A DNA stretch of 64,000 nucleotides from Fundicoccus_A sp052115865 (GCF_052115865.1 NZ_JBQKME010000006.1:89787-153786); one strand, 5' to 3'. Numbered from the stretch's first letter, positions 27,550 to 36,471 are shown. Numbers and translations are program-made. Notes: generated by a model from the letters alone, not told the origin.

Positions 27550-28582
27550 AATAGGTTGGTTATTGTTAGAAATGAAATATTTATGGCAAGCAATTAAAGA
27601 AGCAAGATATTGGTTGATTACATATGTTGCCTTAGTTCTATGTTTTAGTCTTTTCACTTGGCTAATGGATCTTGAGGCTTGGACATCCGTTCAATTTATT
27701 ATCATCGCCCTTCCGATCCCATTGGCTTTCATCCCCATCATGCTAAATGCTCAAAAATACCGCCAACTAGATGAAGCGGCACAAGCATTTTGGCAGGAAC
27801 AAAACGACTACAACGAAAGACAATGGTTAAACGAATTACCTTTAGCTGCACAAGACCAGCTAAAGGTTCTTTTGGCGTCCTTAAAGCAAAAAGACGATCA
27901 ACTCAACCAACAAAACATCGAATTGAAGCAATACAAAAATTATATTGAAGAATGGGTCCATGAAATCAAAAAGCCACTCGCCCTTATTTCGTTAGTGATC
28001 GAAAATCGTTCGGATCAAATGTCGCCTATCGTACTCGAGCGAATGGTCCATGCTCGCAATCAAATTAAAAACCATGTCGACCAAATATTATATTACGCCC
28101 GCATGAACTCATCCCACCGCGATTACCGCTTCGAAACTTTGGAATTAACATCTGTCATCCATTTAGCCTTGGCTGAAAATGCCTCTATTTTACAAGAAAC
28201 AGCCTTCAAATCAACTATCCAAGGGCAGGCGGCAAGAGTGGTCTCTGATAAAAAAAGCCTGATATTTATTTTGAGCCAGCTCATTAACAACAGCGTCAAA
28301 TACGTTCACACTGAACCAAAAGAACTAATCTTCACCCTCAACCAAATAAATACCACTGCTACACTTAGAATCGAAGACAATGGTCCCGGTGTAGAAAAAG
28401 AAGATTTGCCCTTTATCTTTGACCAAGCTTTTACGGGACACGGGTCTAGTTCAACAGGCATGGGCTTGCATTTAGTCAAACAACTAGCGGAAGATTTAGC
28501 GATTAAGCTAACAGCTGAATCGATAGAGGGAAAGGGCTTAGCAATCATTCTATCCTTTCCGCTTCATGAAGAACACTTATGA
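27542..28582 (+). CDS. Intramembrane-sensing histidine kinase, BceS type
   Basis: 346-residue kinase with two N-terminal membrane helices (about 23-42 and 50-68) and almost no external loop, typical of kinases that sense through a BceAB transporter. Phospho-His140 sits in IEEWVHEIKKPLALISL. The ATPase domain has NNSVKYV, DNGPGVEKEDLPFIFDQAF and GMGLHLVKQLA. A TTG start overlapping the regulator is used; ATG 27572 is an alternative but also lacks a ribosome site, so coupling is likely. Confidence 0.88.
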   Translation: MNRIGWLLLEMKYLWQAIKEARYWLITYVALVLCFSLFTWLMDLEAWTSVQFIIIALPIPLAFIPIMLNAQKYRQLDEAAQAFWQEQNDYNERQWLNELPLAAQDQLKVLLASLKQKDDQLNQQNIELKQYKNYIEEWVHEIKKPLALISLVIENRSDQMSPIVLERMVHARNQIKNHVDQILYYARMNSSHRDYRFETLELTSVIHLALAENASILQETAFKSTIQGQAARVVSDKKSLIFILSQLINNSVKYVHTEPKELIFTLNQINTTATLRIEDNGPGVEKEDLPFIFDQAFTGHGSSSTGMGLHLVKQLAEDLAIKLTAESIEGKGLAIILSFPLHEEHL

Positions 28583-28666
28583 CCCAATCGAAATGTTTCA
28601 GTATATAGATATGAATCGATCCGAAAAACTGGTAAAATGGTAAATGAATCTATTGAGAGGGTGAAA

Positions 28667-30568
28667 ATGATGAAACGAATGCTTAGCCTTTTGTTAACTC
28701 TGGGTTTTCTTATGGCGATAATGATTCCCGGCTTCTATGTCAGTGCGCAAGATGTGAACTTTGATATTTATCAACAAGATATTACCGCTGAAATTCGAGC
28801 AGATGGAAGCGTCCAGTTTACAGATATTCAATACTATGATGTTGACTATATGAATGGGGCGATATTTACCTTAGATTCCGAAGGCTATCAAGTCAGCCAG
28901 TATGATGTTGGTATTATCGATCCAGAAACCAATGAACCCGTCTTTTTTACCGAAAATACAACAGGTGCAGAAGAAACGTACTTAGTGAATGAAAGCAATG
29001 GTGAGTATGAGTTTCGCGTTTACTATCCCTCAGAAGATGAAAAAGTTGCCTTTATTTATAAATATACGCTAGATGCATTGGTGACCAACTATAAGGATAC
29101 AGCGGAACTTAACCGTAAAATCATTGGAACCAATACAGACTATCGTATGGATGTAACCGCAGAAATTATTTTACCAACCATTGTAAGTAACCGAGAAGAC
29201 TTTAGAACATGGGCGCACGGCGCACCGCAAGGGGAAATCTATCAAATTGAACGTAGTGGTCGAAGTATTGCGACTATTACAGTGCCCAATAATCCTGCCA
29301 ACCAGTTTGTAGAAGTGCAAATTCTCTTTCCAACAGCGCTAACACCTAATAATCCAAATGTTGTGGATCAAGACCGCAAAGAGGAAATTATTGAAGCACA
29401 AGAAACAGCCCGTTTAGTAGAATTAGAAAATTATGAATCAAGTCGGAAAAATTTATCTTACTGGATTATCGCAATTATTGCAGCCATGATTATTGGGCCG
29501 CTTTTTGCATGGTGGTATTATTTAAGCCGTCGTAAAAAGTTAAATCCAAATCCACTTCCAGTACCGGAACATGTCTACTATTTACCTGAGGATATTACAC
29601 CGGCTCTTATGGCAACTTCGGTATTCCGAAACAAACCTTCAACCGATGATTTTGCTGCAACAATTTTAGACTTAGCCCGTAAAGGTTATATTAAACTTGA
29701 AGATGTTCCTAAAGAAAAACGTGGCTTTTTATCCGGTGAAAGCAACACCATTCGGGTGACTATTTTAGAAGATCAACCTGATAGTAATTTATTGCGTACG
29801 CACGAGCAACGCGCCTTAGATTATGTTAGACCAATCGGTCAAGAAAAAAATATCACCTTTGAACAGATTGAAGAAAAAGCCAAAAAAGATAAAAAATATG
29901 CTAAAAAACAGTTTAATATTTTTACACGCTTTTCAAGCTCGGTAGAGATCCAAGGATTACAATTACGTAATCCACAAAAAGAACAGACCTATGCTTTAAC
30001 CTGGGCTATCATGGCGCTTTTAGGATCAATCAGTTTAGCGATAGCTGGTATGATTTTATCCCTTTACCGCTTTAGTTTTGTAAACTTACTACTGATTGTT
30101 ATTGGAGTTGGCATTCTAGGCTTTATTGCTTCCATCGTATTGATCGTTCGTGTGACCTTACATCCTATTCAAACACCAGAAAGTGAATACCGCCAGAAAG
30201 AGTGGCAAGGATTTGCGAGCATGTTAAAGAATATTGGAAATTTCGAAATGCGTGAAGTAGCTAGCTTAGAATTATGGGAAGAATTCCTTGTTTATGCCGT
30301 TTCCCTTGGCGTAGCTGACAAAGTAGTGGAAGCCATGCAACTGAACTTTACCCAAACCGAGTTGAATCGATTACAAATGGGACCAACGATTTATTCACAT
30401 CCACATGTTTTTACTAGTTCAATGAGTCGTTCGGTTCATCAATCGGTGCAATCATCCGCCCCCGCGTCGTCTTCTTATTCTGGAAGTAACTCTGGCGGTT
30501 ATGGTGGTGGCTTTGGTGGAGGCTCAAGTGGTGGTTCAGGTGGTGGATCAGGTTCAGGTGGCTTCTAA
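28667..30568 (+). CDS. DUF2207-domain membrane protein
   Basis: Exported membrane protein of about 633 residues and unknown function. Signal peptide (MLSLLLTLGFLMAIMIPGFYVSAQ), an external DUF2207 beta-rich domain (VNFDIYQQDITAEIRADGSVQFTD...), a membrane helix (WIIAIIAAMIIGPLFAWWYY), a cytoplasmic segment, then two helices (about 450-500). The C-terminus is a Gly/Ser-rich tail (GGYGGGFGGGSSGGSGGG) usual for this family. ATG 28667 is chosen for GAGAGGG seven bases upstream. A link with the Bce module is only positional. Confidence 0.85.
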   Translation: MMKRMLSLLLTLGFLMAIMIPGFYVSAQDVNFDIYQQDITAEIRADGSVQFTDIQYYDVDYMNGAIFTLDSEGYQVSQYDVGIIDPETNEPVFFTENTTGAEETYLVNESNGEYEFRVYYPSEDEKVAFIYKYTLDALVTNYKDTAELNRKIIGTNTDYRMDVTAEIILPTIVSNREDFRTWAHGAPQGEIYQIERSGRSIATITVPNNPANQFVEVQILFPTALTPNNPNVVDQDRKEEIIEAQETARLVELENYESSRKNLSYWIIAIIAAMIIGPLFAWWYYLSRRKKLNPNPLPVPEHVYYLPEDITPALMATSVFRNKPSTDDFAATILDLARKGYIKLEDVPKEKRGFLSGESNTIRVTILEDQPDSNLLRTHEQRALDYVRPIGQEKNITFEQIEEKAKKDKKYAKKQFNIFTRFSSSVEIQGLQLRNPQKEQTYALTWAIMALLGSISLAIAGMILSLYRFSFVNLLLIVIGVGILGFIASIVLIVRVTLHPIQTPESEYRQKEWQGFASMLKNIGNFEMREVASLELWEEFLVYAVSLGVADKVVEAMQLNFTQTELNRLQMGPTIYSHPHVFTSSMSRSVHQSVQSSAPASSSYSGSNSGGYGGGFGGGSSGGSGGGSGSGGF

Positions 30569-30600
30569 ATGAACAAAATTTATGATTAGAAAGTGATTGA

Positions 30601-31446
30601 ATGAATAAAGACTTTATATTGTCAAATCAACCGATAATACAAGAAGTAGATGATAGCTTACGTTTTTCGATACTAGCCAGCGGTTCAAGTGGTAACTGTA
30701 CCTATGTCGAAACCAATCAAAAACGTTTTATCGTCGACGCAGGTTTAAGTGGAAAGAAAATCCACCAGTTGTTTGCTGAAATTGACCGTGATATTAGCCA
30801 ACTTGATGGTATTTTTGTCACTCATGAACATAAAGATCATATCCATGGCGTGGGGGTCCTATCCCGTAAATACAATTTGCCTATTTATGCTAACCGTCAA
30901 ACTTGGCAAGCGATGGAGCACATGATAGGTGGCATTGCTGAAGATAACCGACGCTACATTGAAGCCGATACGATGACTTCATTTGGTGATTTAGATGTAT
31001 TAACCTACAATGTGAGCCATGATGCGATTCAACCACAATTTTATGCCTTCCAAAAAGGTAAGAAACAATTTGTGATGTTGACCGACACAGGTTATGTCAG
31101 CGATCGCCTACGTTCACAATTAAAAAATGCCTCGGCTTATTTAATTGAAAGCAACCATGAGATTGAAATGTTGCGTTATGGCAAATACCCATGGTCCGTT
31201 AAACAACGTATTTTAAGTGATAAAGGCCATTTAAGTAATGAAGATGGTGCCTTAGCAATGGTGGATTTAATTGGGAATCAGACCAGTGATATTTATTTAG
31301 GGCATTTGAGTCGTGAAAATAATACCAAAGAATTAGCGCTGACAACGGCAGTGAATACGATGCGCTTTTATGATTTGGGAGTGGATGAAGATTTTCTTGT
31401 CCATATGACGGATCCAGCAAAGGCGACGCCGTTAAAAATGATATAG
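30601..31446 (+). CDS. walJ: MBL-fold hydrolase WalJ (YycJ)
   Basis: Metallo-beta-lactamase-fold protein normally encoded in the wal operon; YycJ-type proteins are 5'-3' exonuclease-like and affect cell division/DNA repair coordination (family knowledge). Core motif ILASGSSGNCTYVE, zinc ligands HEHKDHIHG, VSHDAIQP, LTDTGYVS and LGHLSRENN. The 281-residue reading has about 20 extra N-terminal residues before RFSILASGSSGN; an internal start is possible. Here it is 7.7 kb from yycI and has its own terminator. Confidence 0.92.
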   Translation: MNKDFILSNQPIIQEVDDSLRFSILASGSSGNCTYVETNQKRFIVDAGLSGKKIHQLFAEIDRDISQLDGIFVTHEHKDHIHGVGVLSRKYNLPIYANRQTWQAMEHMIGGIAEDNRRYIEADTMTSFGDLDVLTYNVSHDAIQPQFYAFQKGKKQFVMLTDTGYVSDRLRSQLKNASAYLIESNHEIEMLRYGKYPWSVKQRILSDKGHLSNEDGALAMVDLIGNQTSDIYLGHLSRENNTKELALTTAVNTMRFYDLGVDEDFLVHMTDPAKATPLKMI

Positions 31447-31459
31447 ATTTTTCTTCACA

Positions 31460-31488
31460 ATCCTCTAGTAATATAGAGGATTTTTTTA
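31460..31488 (+). terminator. Terminator between walJ and htrA
   Basis: ATCCTCT (31462-31468 region) pairs with AGAGGAT around TAGTAATAT, followed by TTTTTTT. It separates walJ from htrA, which must have its own promoter. Confidence 0.9.
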
Positions 31489-31583
31489 TATTTCTAAAGA
31501 ATTACTTTGAACATTTTTCATAATTTATTCGTTATTTGGTGTTAATATATAAGTATCAATAAAATATAGAAAGGGGCTTGTCT

Positions 31584-32804
31584 ATGGACAAACACGAAAA
31601 CTCAAATCGCAATAATCATTTTTGGAAATCTTTTTTTAGCGGCGTATTAGGAAGTGTTGTAACGGTATTAGTTGTAGCTTTACTTGTATTTAATATACCT
31701 GTAGTGCAAATGCAGGGAGAAGACGGAGTAACCGAAGAAGCATCGCAAACCTTAGTCGACTTTGAATCCGCAATTATTGGGGCGGTAGAAAAGACTAGTG
31801 ATGCTGTTGTATCTGTGTCAAATTATCAATATGTACCCAGTCAAGAAACCATTTTTAGTTACTACTCTGGTATTGAATTAGGTGAACCAGAAGATAATTT
31901 AACTTTAGTTGGGCAAGGTAGTGGGGTTGTGTATAAAATCGATGGCGACTCTGCTTATGTTGTAACGAATAACCACGTTATTGATGGTGCACAAGAAGTA
32001 AGTATTATTATGGCTGATGGTGAAGTGGTTCAAGCAGAAATCATTGGTGCCGATGAAATTAGTGACTTAGCCGTTTTAAGAGTCTCAGCTGAACATATAA
32101 CCACTGTCGTAGAATTTGCTGATTCAGATGCTATTCAAGTTGGATCTTTAGCTATTGCAATTGGATCACCTTTAGGTAGCGAATTCTCAAGTTCTGTAAC
32201 ACAAGGGATCGTTTCAGGATTAGAAAGAATTGTACCAGTAGATGCTGATGGCGATGGTAATACAGACTACGATATGAACTTACTACAAACCGATGCTGCC
32301 ATTAACCCAGGTAACTCAGGTGGTGCATTGGTTAACAAAGACGGTCAATTAATTGGAATCAACTCAAGTAAATTATCTTCAACACAAATTGAAGGGATGG
32401 GTTTTGCTATTCCAAGTAATGACGTAGCTTCCATTATCGAACAATTAGAAGCTAATGGTGAAGTGATCCGTCCAGTTTTAGGTGTCGCAACTTATAACTT
32501 AAATGAAATTGCCTTAAGTTCAAGAGTAGACGTTTTAAAACTTGAAGAAGATATGGTAGATGGTGTTGTCGTTAACCAAGTAATACCAAATAGCTCAGCC
32601 GAAAAAGGCGGTGTTGAACGCTATGACGTCATCGTTGGTATGAATGATGTAGCCATTACCAACTTATCTGACTTAAGAAAAGAATTATATAAATATAGTA
32701 TTGGTGAAACAGTTACCCTTGAAGTAATCCGTGAAGGCGAAACAATGCAACTCGAACTTGTTTTAGAAGCCGGCAACAACACACAAAGAAGTTACGGTAA
32801 CTAA
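31584..32804 (+). CDS. htrA: Membrane-anchored serine protease HtrA (DegP family)
   Basis: Surface quality-control protease of about 406 residues. One N-terminal membrane helix (FFSGVLGSVVTVLVVALLVFNI), trypsin-like domain with His131 (NNHVIDGA), Asp (SDLAVLRV) and Ser245 (GNSGGAL), then one PDZ domain (VDGVVVNQVIPNSSAEKGGVERYDVIVGMND). ATG 31584 follows AAAGGGG; TTG 31578 is too close. Placement next to walJ and near rlmH is usual for Firmicutes origin-proximal DNA. Confidence 0.95.
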   Translation: MDKHENSNRNNHFWKSFFSGVLGSVVTVLVVALLVFNIPVVQMQGEDGVTEEASQTLVDFESAIIGAVEKTSDAVVSVSNYQYVPSQETIFSYYSGIELGEPEDNLTLVGQGSGVVYKIDGDSAYVVTNNHVIDGAQEVSIIMADGEVVQAEIIGADEISDLAVLRVSAEHITTVVEFADSDAIQVGSLAIAIGSPLGSEFSSSVTQGIVSGLERIVPVDADGDGNTDYDMNLLQTDAAINPGNSGGALVNKDGQLIGINSSKLSSTQIEGMGFAIPSNDVASIIEQLEANGEVIRPVLGVATYNLNEIALSSRVDVLKLEEDMVDGVVVNQVIPNSSAEKGGVERYDVIVGMNDVAITNLSDLRKELYKYSIGETVTLEVIREGETMQLELVLEAGNNTQRSYGN

Positions 32805-32873
32805 AATCTTTTAAATAAATAACTCAAAAAATTAAAATCGAATAAAAAGAATCTAAAGTTTTATTGTTACTAC

Positions 32874-33024
32874 AAAAATCCGAACTATCAAATTATAGTG
32901 GAACCGTCTGGAGCCTTGGTCTCCAGACTCGTCTGACTACTCGAACTCTAAGTCCTAAAGGACTAAGCGTTCGATGTCCGTCAGTCCGTTCTTAATACTA
33001 TAATTGAATAGTTCGGATTTTTTT
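32874..33024 (+). ncRNA. Structured multi-stem element ending in a U run
   Basis: AAAAATCCGAACTAT (32874-32888) pairs perfectly with ATAGTTCGGATTTTT (33008-33022), and the stem continues through ATTATAGT/ACTATAAT. Inside are two hairpins: GTCTGGAG/CTCCAGAC (32906-32928) and a longer one with three nested helices CTGAC, CGAAC, AGTCC (32933-32955) against GGACT, GTTCG, GTCAG (32960-32984). This is a three-way junction of about 150 nt followed by T7. It may act as the htrA terminator, a small RNA, or a small mobile (MITE-like) element with terminal inverted repeats. I do not recognise the family. Confidence 0.6.
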
Positions 33025-33132
33025 ACGTATAAGTGAATTTAGTATTTATTTTCATAAAAAAAATAATAGTTGTTCTACCAATATTACTTTGTGCTTTTTG
33101 CTAATTTCCAGCTGTATTTTTTCAGAAAAACA

Positions 33133-33410
33133 GTGAATTGTAGCTAACTTATCCACAAAAAACAGACTTATCCACAGGCAAAAATGCTTAACTGTGGATA
33201 AGTCTTGTGAATTGTAGCTAACTAGTGTTGAAAACACAATTAGGGTTAAAAATTGAAAAACAGCTGAAATTAGTGGGTCTAAATTAACGGGGGATTTTAA
33301 CCTATACGAGGAAAGTCCCTAATTAATATACAAAAGACTAGAAGTTATAAACGGAAATAGCAACTTATCCACAGACTTATGCACAGATTGGATGATAGAA
33401 TTGTCGATAA
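33133..33410. promoter_or_regulatory. DnaA-box cluster (origin-like region)
   Basis: Perfect TTATCCACA boxes lie at 33149-33157, 33168-33176 and 33365-33373, with an inverted perfect box at 33193-33201. TTATGCACA at 33377-33385 and TGTCGATAA at 33402-33410 each have one mismatch. A 17-bp direct repeat GTGAATTGTAGCTAACT (33133-33149 and 33207-33223) brackets the first three. Flanks are AT-rich. In streptococci htrA is next to parB-oriC-dnaA, so this may be the origin or a DnaA-titrating site; dnaA itself is not in the window. Confidence 0.7.
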
Positions 33411-33435
33411 GCAGATAAAAAGTAGAAAACTGCCG

Positions 33436-34107
33436 CTAAACTAATTTATTTAAGTAGTCATAACGCTCAAAAATATGAGAATTAGCAATCGCGACAAATA
33501 ATGTTTTAGATGTTATCGGGTTGTTAATATCGAGATTTGGATTGAGTTTCTGTCCCTTTTCAGCTCGTGTACCAATTAAGTTAATATCGTATCGACGCCT
33601 AAGATCTAAGTCGAGAATCGTTTTACCAACCCATTTTTCAGGTGCCTCAAATTCAATCACCGATGTTTCATCATCTAAACGTAAAACTTCTTCAATATGA
33701 TTACGCAGCAGGCGAGATGCTAATTGTAAACCAGAATCTAACTCGGGTGTTACAACAGTATCAACGCCTACTTGATACAGAACTTCTTCATAATTAGTAC
33801 TACGCGCCTTGGCAATAATATGCTTCACGCCTAATTTCTTACAGTGTAAAACGGCTAATACAGAACTTTCGAGATTCGTCCCCGTAGCAATGACAACCGC
33901 ATCACAATGGCCGATTCCAATATCCATTAAAAATTCTTGATCAGTAAAATCACCGATAGCAGCACTCATAACCTCATCGCCTACGCGTTGCACATTTTCT
34001 GGATCTTTATCAATCGCAATGACATCACAGCCGTATTTACTCATTTCAATCGCGATGGCACGACCGAATAAGCCCAGCCCTAAAACGCCTACTGTTTTGA
34101 ACTTCAT
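33436..34107 (-). CDS. Potassium uptake regulatory subunit, TrkA/KtrA type
   Basis: Cytoplasmic RCK protein of 223 residues that gates the TrkH/KtrB channel. RCK_N Rossmann motif GVLGLGLFGRAIAIEM at the start with Asp at the end of the second strand (AIDKDPENV), then an RCK_C domain (about 140-220). KtrA/KtrC proteins of Firmicutes bind ATP/ADP and often c-di-AMP (family knowledge). It lies 15 bp after trkH on the same strand. The CbpA-like gene at 12.4 kb may share the second messenger. Confidence 0.9.
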   Translation of the reverse strand: MKFKTVGVLGLGLFGRAIAIEMSKYGCDVIAIDKDPENVQRVGDEVMSAAIGDFTDQEFLMDIGIGHCDAVVIATGTNLESSVLAVLHCKKLGVKHIIAKARSTNYEEVLYQVGVDTVVTPELDSGLQLASRLLRNHIEEVLRLDDETSVIEFEAPEKWVGKTILDLDLRRRYDINLIGTRAEKGQKLNPNLDINNPITSKTLFVAIANSHIFERYDYLNKLV

Positions 34108-34122
34108 CTATTTACTCCTTTT

Positions 34123-35502
34123 TTATCCCAGTTGAATATTGGTATCAATGTAAGAAATATCTTTGTTCTTTCGTTGTAAAATAGCTACTAACATCGTGCT
34201 CGGTCCAATTCTCCCGGCGAACATCATTAAGACTAAGACAATTCTCCCAAAATAGCTCAGGCGATCAGTTAAAATGATTGAAATCCCCGAAGAACCAACT
34301 GCACTAACAGATTCAAACATTAGATCTAAAGCGTTTAGGTAGGGATGGGTCATAATTAGTAAGCCATATCCGACAATTAAAAAGAGAATGAAGAATAATA
34401 CAATTAAGACAGCTTGCCGTACTACCCGTGTAGGAATAACACGTTTGCGGAACACAACTTTTGAATAGGAATTTAATTCTGCTCGGATTAATAAAAGCAA
34501 AATCGCAAAAGTCGTTACCTTTATCCCACCTGCCGTACCACCTGGAGCGCCCCCTACAATGGTAAATAACATGAAGATAAAGCGGGTAATCGGTAAAGTA
34601 TGTTCATATTGAATCGTCGTATAGCCAGCCGTTCTCGAATTAACTGAAAAGAAAAAACTATTTAAAAACTGTTGGCTTAGTGGTAAATCTGCTAAAGTTG
34701 CGGAATTTTGTGATTCAGCTATCCAAATAACAAAGGTTCCTGTAACCAGTAAAATAACAGTCATCCATAAAATCAAGCGGGTATTATAAGTCGTATTGTA
34801 AAATGACACTTTGAATGAACGTGGTTTATCTTTAATTAAATGTGTGAAACGATCAATCAATTCAAACCAAACAGAAAACCCTAATCCACCGGCGATGACT
34901 AAGACAGAAACCGTTAAAGTAACTAAATAATTTCCCGAAAAATCTTGTAAACTTTGCGTACTAAAGTTATCAAAACCAGAATTACAAAAAGCAGAAACAG
35001 CTAGAAATACGGCATTAAAAGACCCCTGTGATAGACCAAAACGTGGAATAAAATCAATCATAATAACCAAAGCCCCAATGAACTCGATGAACAAAGTTAA
35101 CTTATAAATTGAAGTTAAAAATTGTCGGAGGTTATCATTGGTTTGACGATTTATTGACATTTGTAAGGTATATTGCTCTCTTAAAGGTAAAGATTGTTGT
35201 AGGAAAAAAAGACTGGAGTTTAAAACGGTAATGACACCTAAACCTCCAATTTGAATGATAGTTAGAACAACAATTTGTCCAAAGGTATTATATGTTTCAT
35301 AAATAGGTACTGATGCGATACCTGAGACACAGATCAAAGAAATACTGGTTAATAAGTGATTCAAGTATGAATGCTCAACACCTGGCTTTTGTAAGATTGG
35401 TAATGCTAAAATCAAACTTCCTAAAATCGCAACAAGAACAAAACTCAATAAGATTTTTGCAGCAGGGGATAGTTTGTTAAAGATTTTAAAGTGAGCTTCC
35501 AC
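34123..35502 (-). CDS. Potassium uptake channel, TrkH/KtrB type
   Basis: Integral membrane K+ (or Na+/K+) translocation subunit, 459 residues, with the usual four M1-P-M2 repeats. Pore signatures are visible, such as SAFCNSGFDNFS, SRTAGYTTIQ and SAVGSSGISIIL, plus GGAPGGTAGGIKVTT. It is the first gene of a two-gene operon with the RCK subunit and runs opposite to the surrounding genes. The ribosome site (GAAGGGAAGATG) precedes ATG 35502. Confidence 0.92.
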   Translation of the reverse strand: MEAHFKIFNKLSPAAKILLSFVLVAILGSLILALPILQKPGVEHSYLNHLLTSISLICVSGIASVPIYETYNTFGQIVVLTIIQIGGLGVITVLNSSLFFLQQSLPLREQYTLQMSINRQTNDNLRQFLTSIYKLTLFIEFIGALVIMIDFIPRFGLSQGSFNAVFLAVSAFCNSGFDNFSTQSLQDFSGNYLVTLTVSVLVIAGGLGFSVWFELIDRFTHLIKDKPRSFKVSFYNTTYNTRLILWMTVILLVTGTFVIWIAESQNSATLADLPLSQQFLNSFFFSVNSRTAGYTTIQYEHTLPITRFIFMLFTIVGGAPGGTAGGIKVTTFAILLLLIRAELNSYSKVVFRKRVIPTRVVRQAVLIVLFFILFLIVGYGLLIMTHPYLNALDLMFESVSAVGSSGISIILTDRLSYFGRIVLVLMMFAGRIGPSTMLVAILQRKNKDISYIDTNIQLG

Positions 35503-35619
35503 TTACATCTTCCCTTTCAATAAATAAATTAATTAACACTATAGGGATATATTATTTATCATACAAAAAACAACATCAAAATGCTATTATTAAACTAGAT
35601 TGAAATAGAGGAGAAGTCT

Positions 35620-36099
35620 ATGCAAATTGAAATTATTAGTGTTGGCAAAATAAAAGAAAAATATTTAAAACAAGGCATTGCTGAGTACTTAAAACGCATG
35701 CAGACGTATGCTAATCTTTCCATCATTGAAGTAGCGGATGAACCAACAGCAGATAATATGTCAGAAACAGAAATTGCGCTTGTTTTAGAAAAAGAAGCCG
35801 AAAAAATCTTAAGCCGAATTGATGCGCAAAGAAAAGTAATTGTTTTAGCCATTGAAGGGAAGTTGATTTCTTCAGAAGATTTGGCCAAGCAACTCGATGA
35901 CTACGCAACTTATGGTAGTAGTAAAGTGACATTTGTCATTGGAGGATCATTGGGATTGGCTGATTCTGTCAAGAAAAGAGCAGATTGGTTAATTAGCTTT
36001 GGAAGAATCACCTTGCCGCATCAGTTAATTCGGATGGTACTGACTGAGCAGATATATCGAGCATTTCGAATCAATGCGGGGCATGCGTATCATAAATGA
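35620..36099 (+). CDS. rlmH: 23S rRNA pseudouridine1915 N3-methyltransferase RlmH
   Basis: SPOUT methyltransferase acting on helix 69 of 23S rRNA in the 70S ribosome, 159 residues. MQIEIISVGKIKEKYLKQGIAEYLKRM is the family start, and FVIGGSLGL and the C-terminal LPHQLIRMVLTEQIYRAFRINAGHAYHK are the SAM knot. The gene is complete. Its last codons (GCGTATCATAAATGA) form the attachment sequence used by SCC elements in staphylococci, and island DNA starts right after the stop. Confidence 0.97.
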   Translation: MQIEIISVGKIKEKYLKQGIAEYLKRMQTYANLSIIEVADEPTADNMSETEIALVLEKEAEKILSRIDAQRKVIVLAIEGKLISSEDLAKQLDDYATYGSSKVTFVIGGSLGLADSVKKRADWLISFGRITLPHQLIRMVLTEQIYRAFRINAGHAYHK

Positions 36100-36109
36100 T
36101 GATGAAAAT
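36081..36109. mobile_element. SCC-type attachment site at the 3' end of rlmH (attL)
   Basis: GCATGCGTATCATAAATGATG overlaps the rlmH stop. The same wording appears at 63429-63450 (exact through CATGCGTATCATAAATGATGAT), at 53766-53786 with one change (GCGTACC), and at 53809-53825. From memory, GCGTATCATAAATGA is one of the staphylococcal SCC insertion-site sequences in the same gene. The 36110-36190 stretch after it is shared with 63460-63540. Confidence 0.8.
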
Positions 36110-36225
36110 AACATCTACATGCATCACTTAGAGTGTTTACTCAATGTCTTATATCCTCTAAATTCGTCGGGGGTTCGGGGGATTTCTAATTACAAGGAAA
36201 TCTATACTCTGAAAAGAGAATTAAA

Positions 36226-36259
36226 ACAAGCCTAGTTGAGCTCCAACTAAGCTTGTTCA
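36226..36259 (-). terminator. Terminator of the zinc-ribbon gene
   Basis: AACAAGC-C-TAGTTG and CAACTA-A-GCTTGTT form a 13-bp stem with one mismatch. The leftward reading continues into TTTT. Confidence 0.75.
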
Positions 36260-36270
36260 TTTATTATTAG

Positions 36271-36438
36271 CTATTTGATTCTCTGCCAATGACATTTTCC
36301 ATGTGATCGACATTTTTGGTCTCCACGTTCAGTAGGGTTGAAGATGGTAATAATCTGTCTTCCACATTTTTTACACTTATAGACCTTGTCATTTGACCCT
36401 GGGATAAAGTTTTTGAGAATTGTTGAAAATAAGCCCAT
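36271..36438 (-). CDS. Small zinc-ribbon-like protein, 55 residues
   Basis: An ATG frame of 55 codons reads MGLFSTILKNFIPGSN, then VYKCKKCGRQI, and ends CRSHGKCHWQRIK. The Cys-x2-Cys followed by a Cys-x2-His-x2-Cys-His cluster suggests one zinc-binding site. No function can be assigned. It lies 34 bp after the EcsC/SHOCT gene on the same strand and has its own terminator, so the pair is probably one transcript. The ribosome site is weak (GAAAGAGAG, about 12 nt upstream). Confidence 0.6.
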   Translation of the reverse strand: MGLFSTILKNFIPGSNDKVYKCKKCGRQIITIFNPTERGDQKCRSHGKCHWQRIK

Positions 36439-36471
36439 GTTTGTTTCAACTCTCTTTCATATGATATTCTT

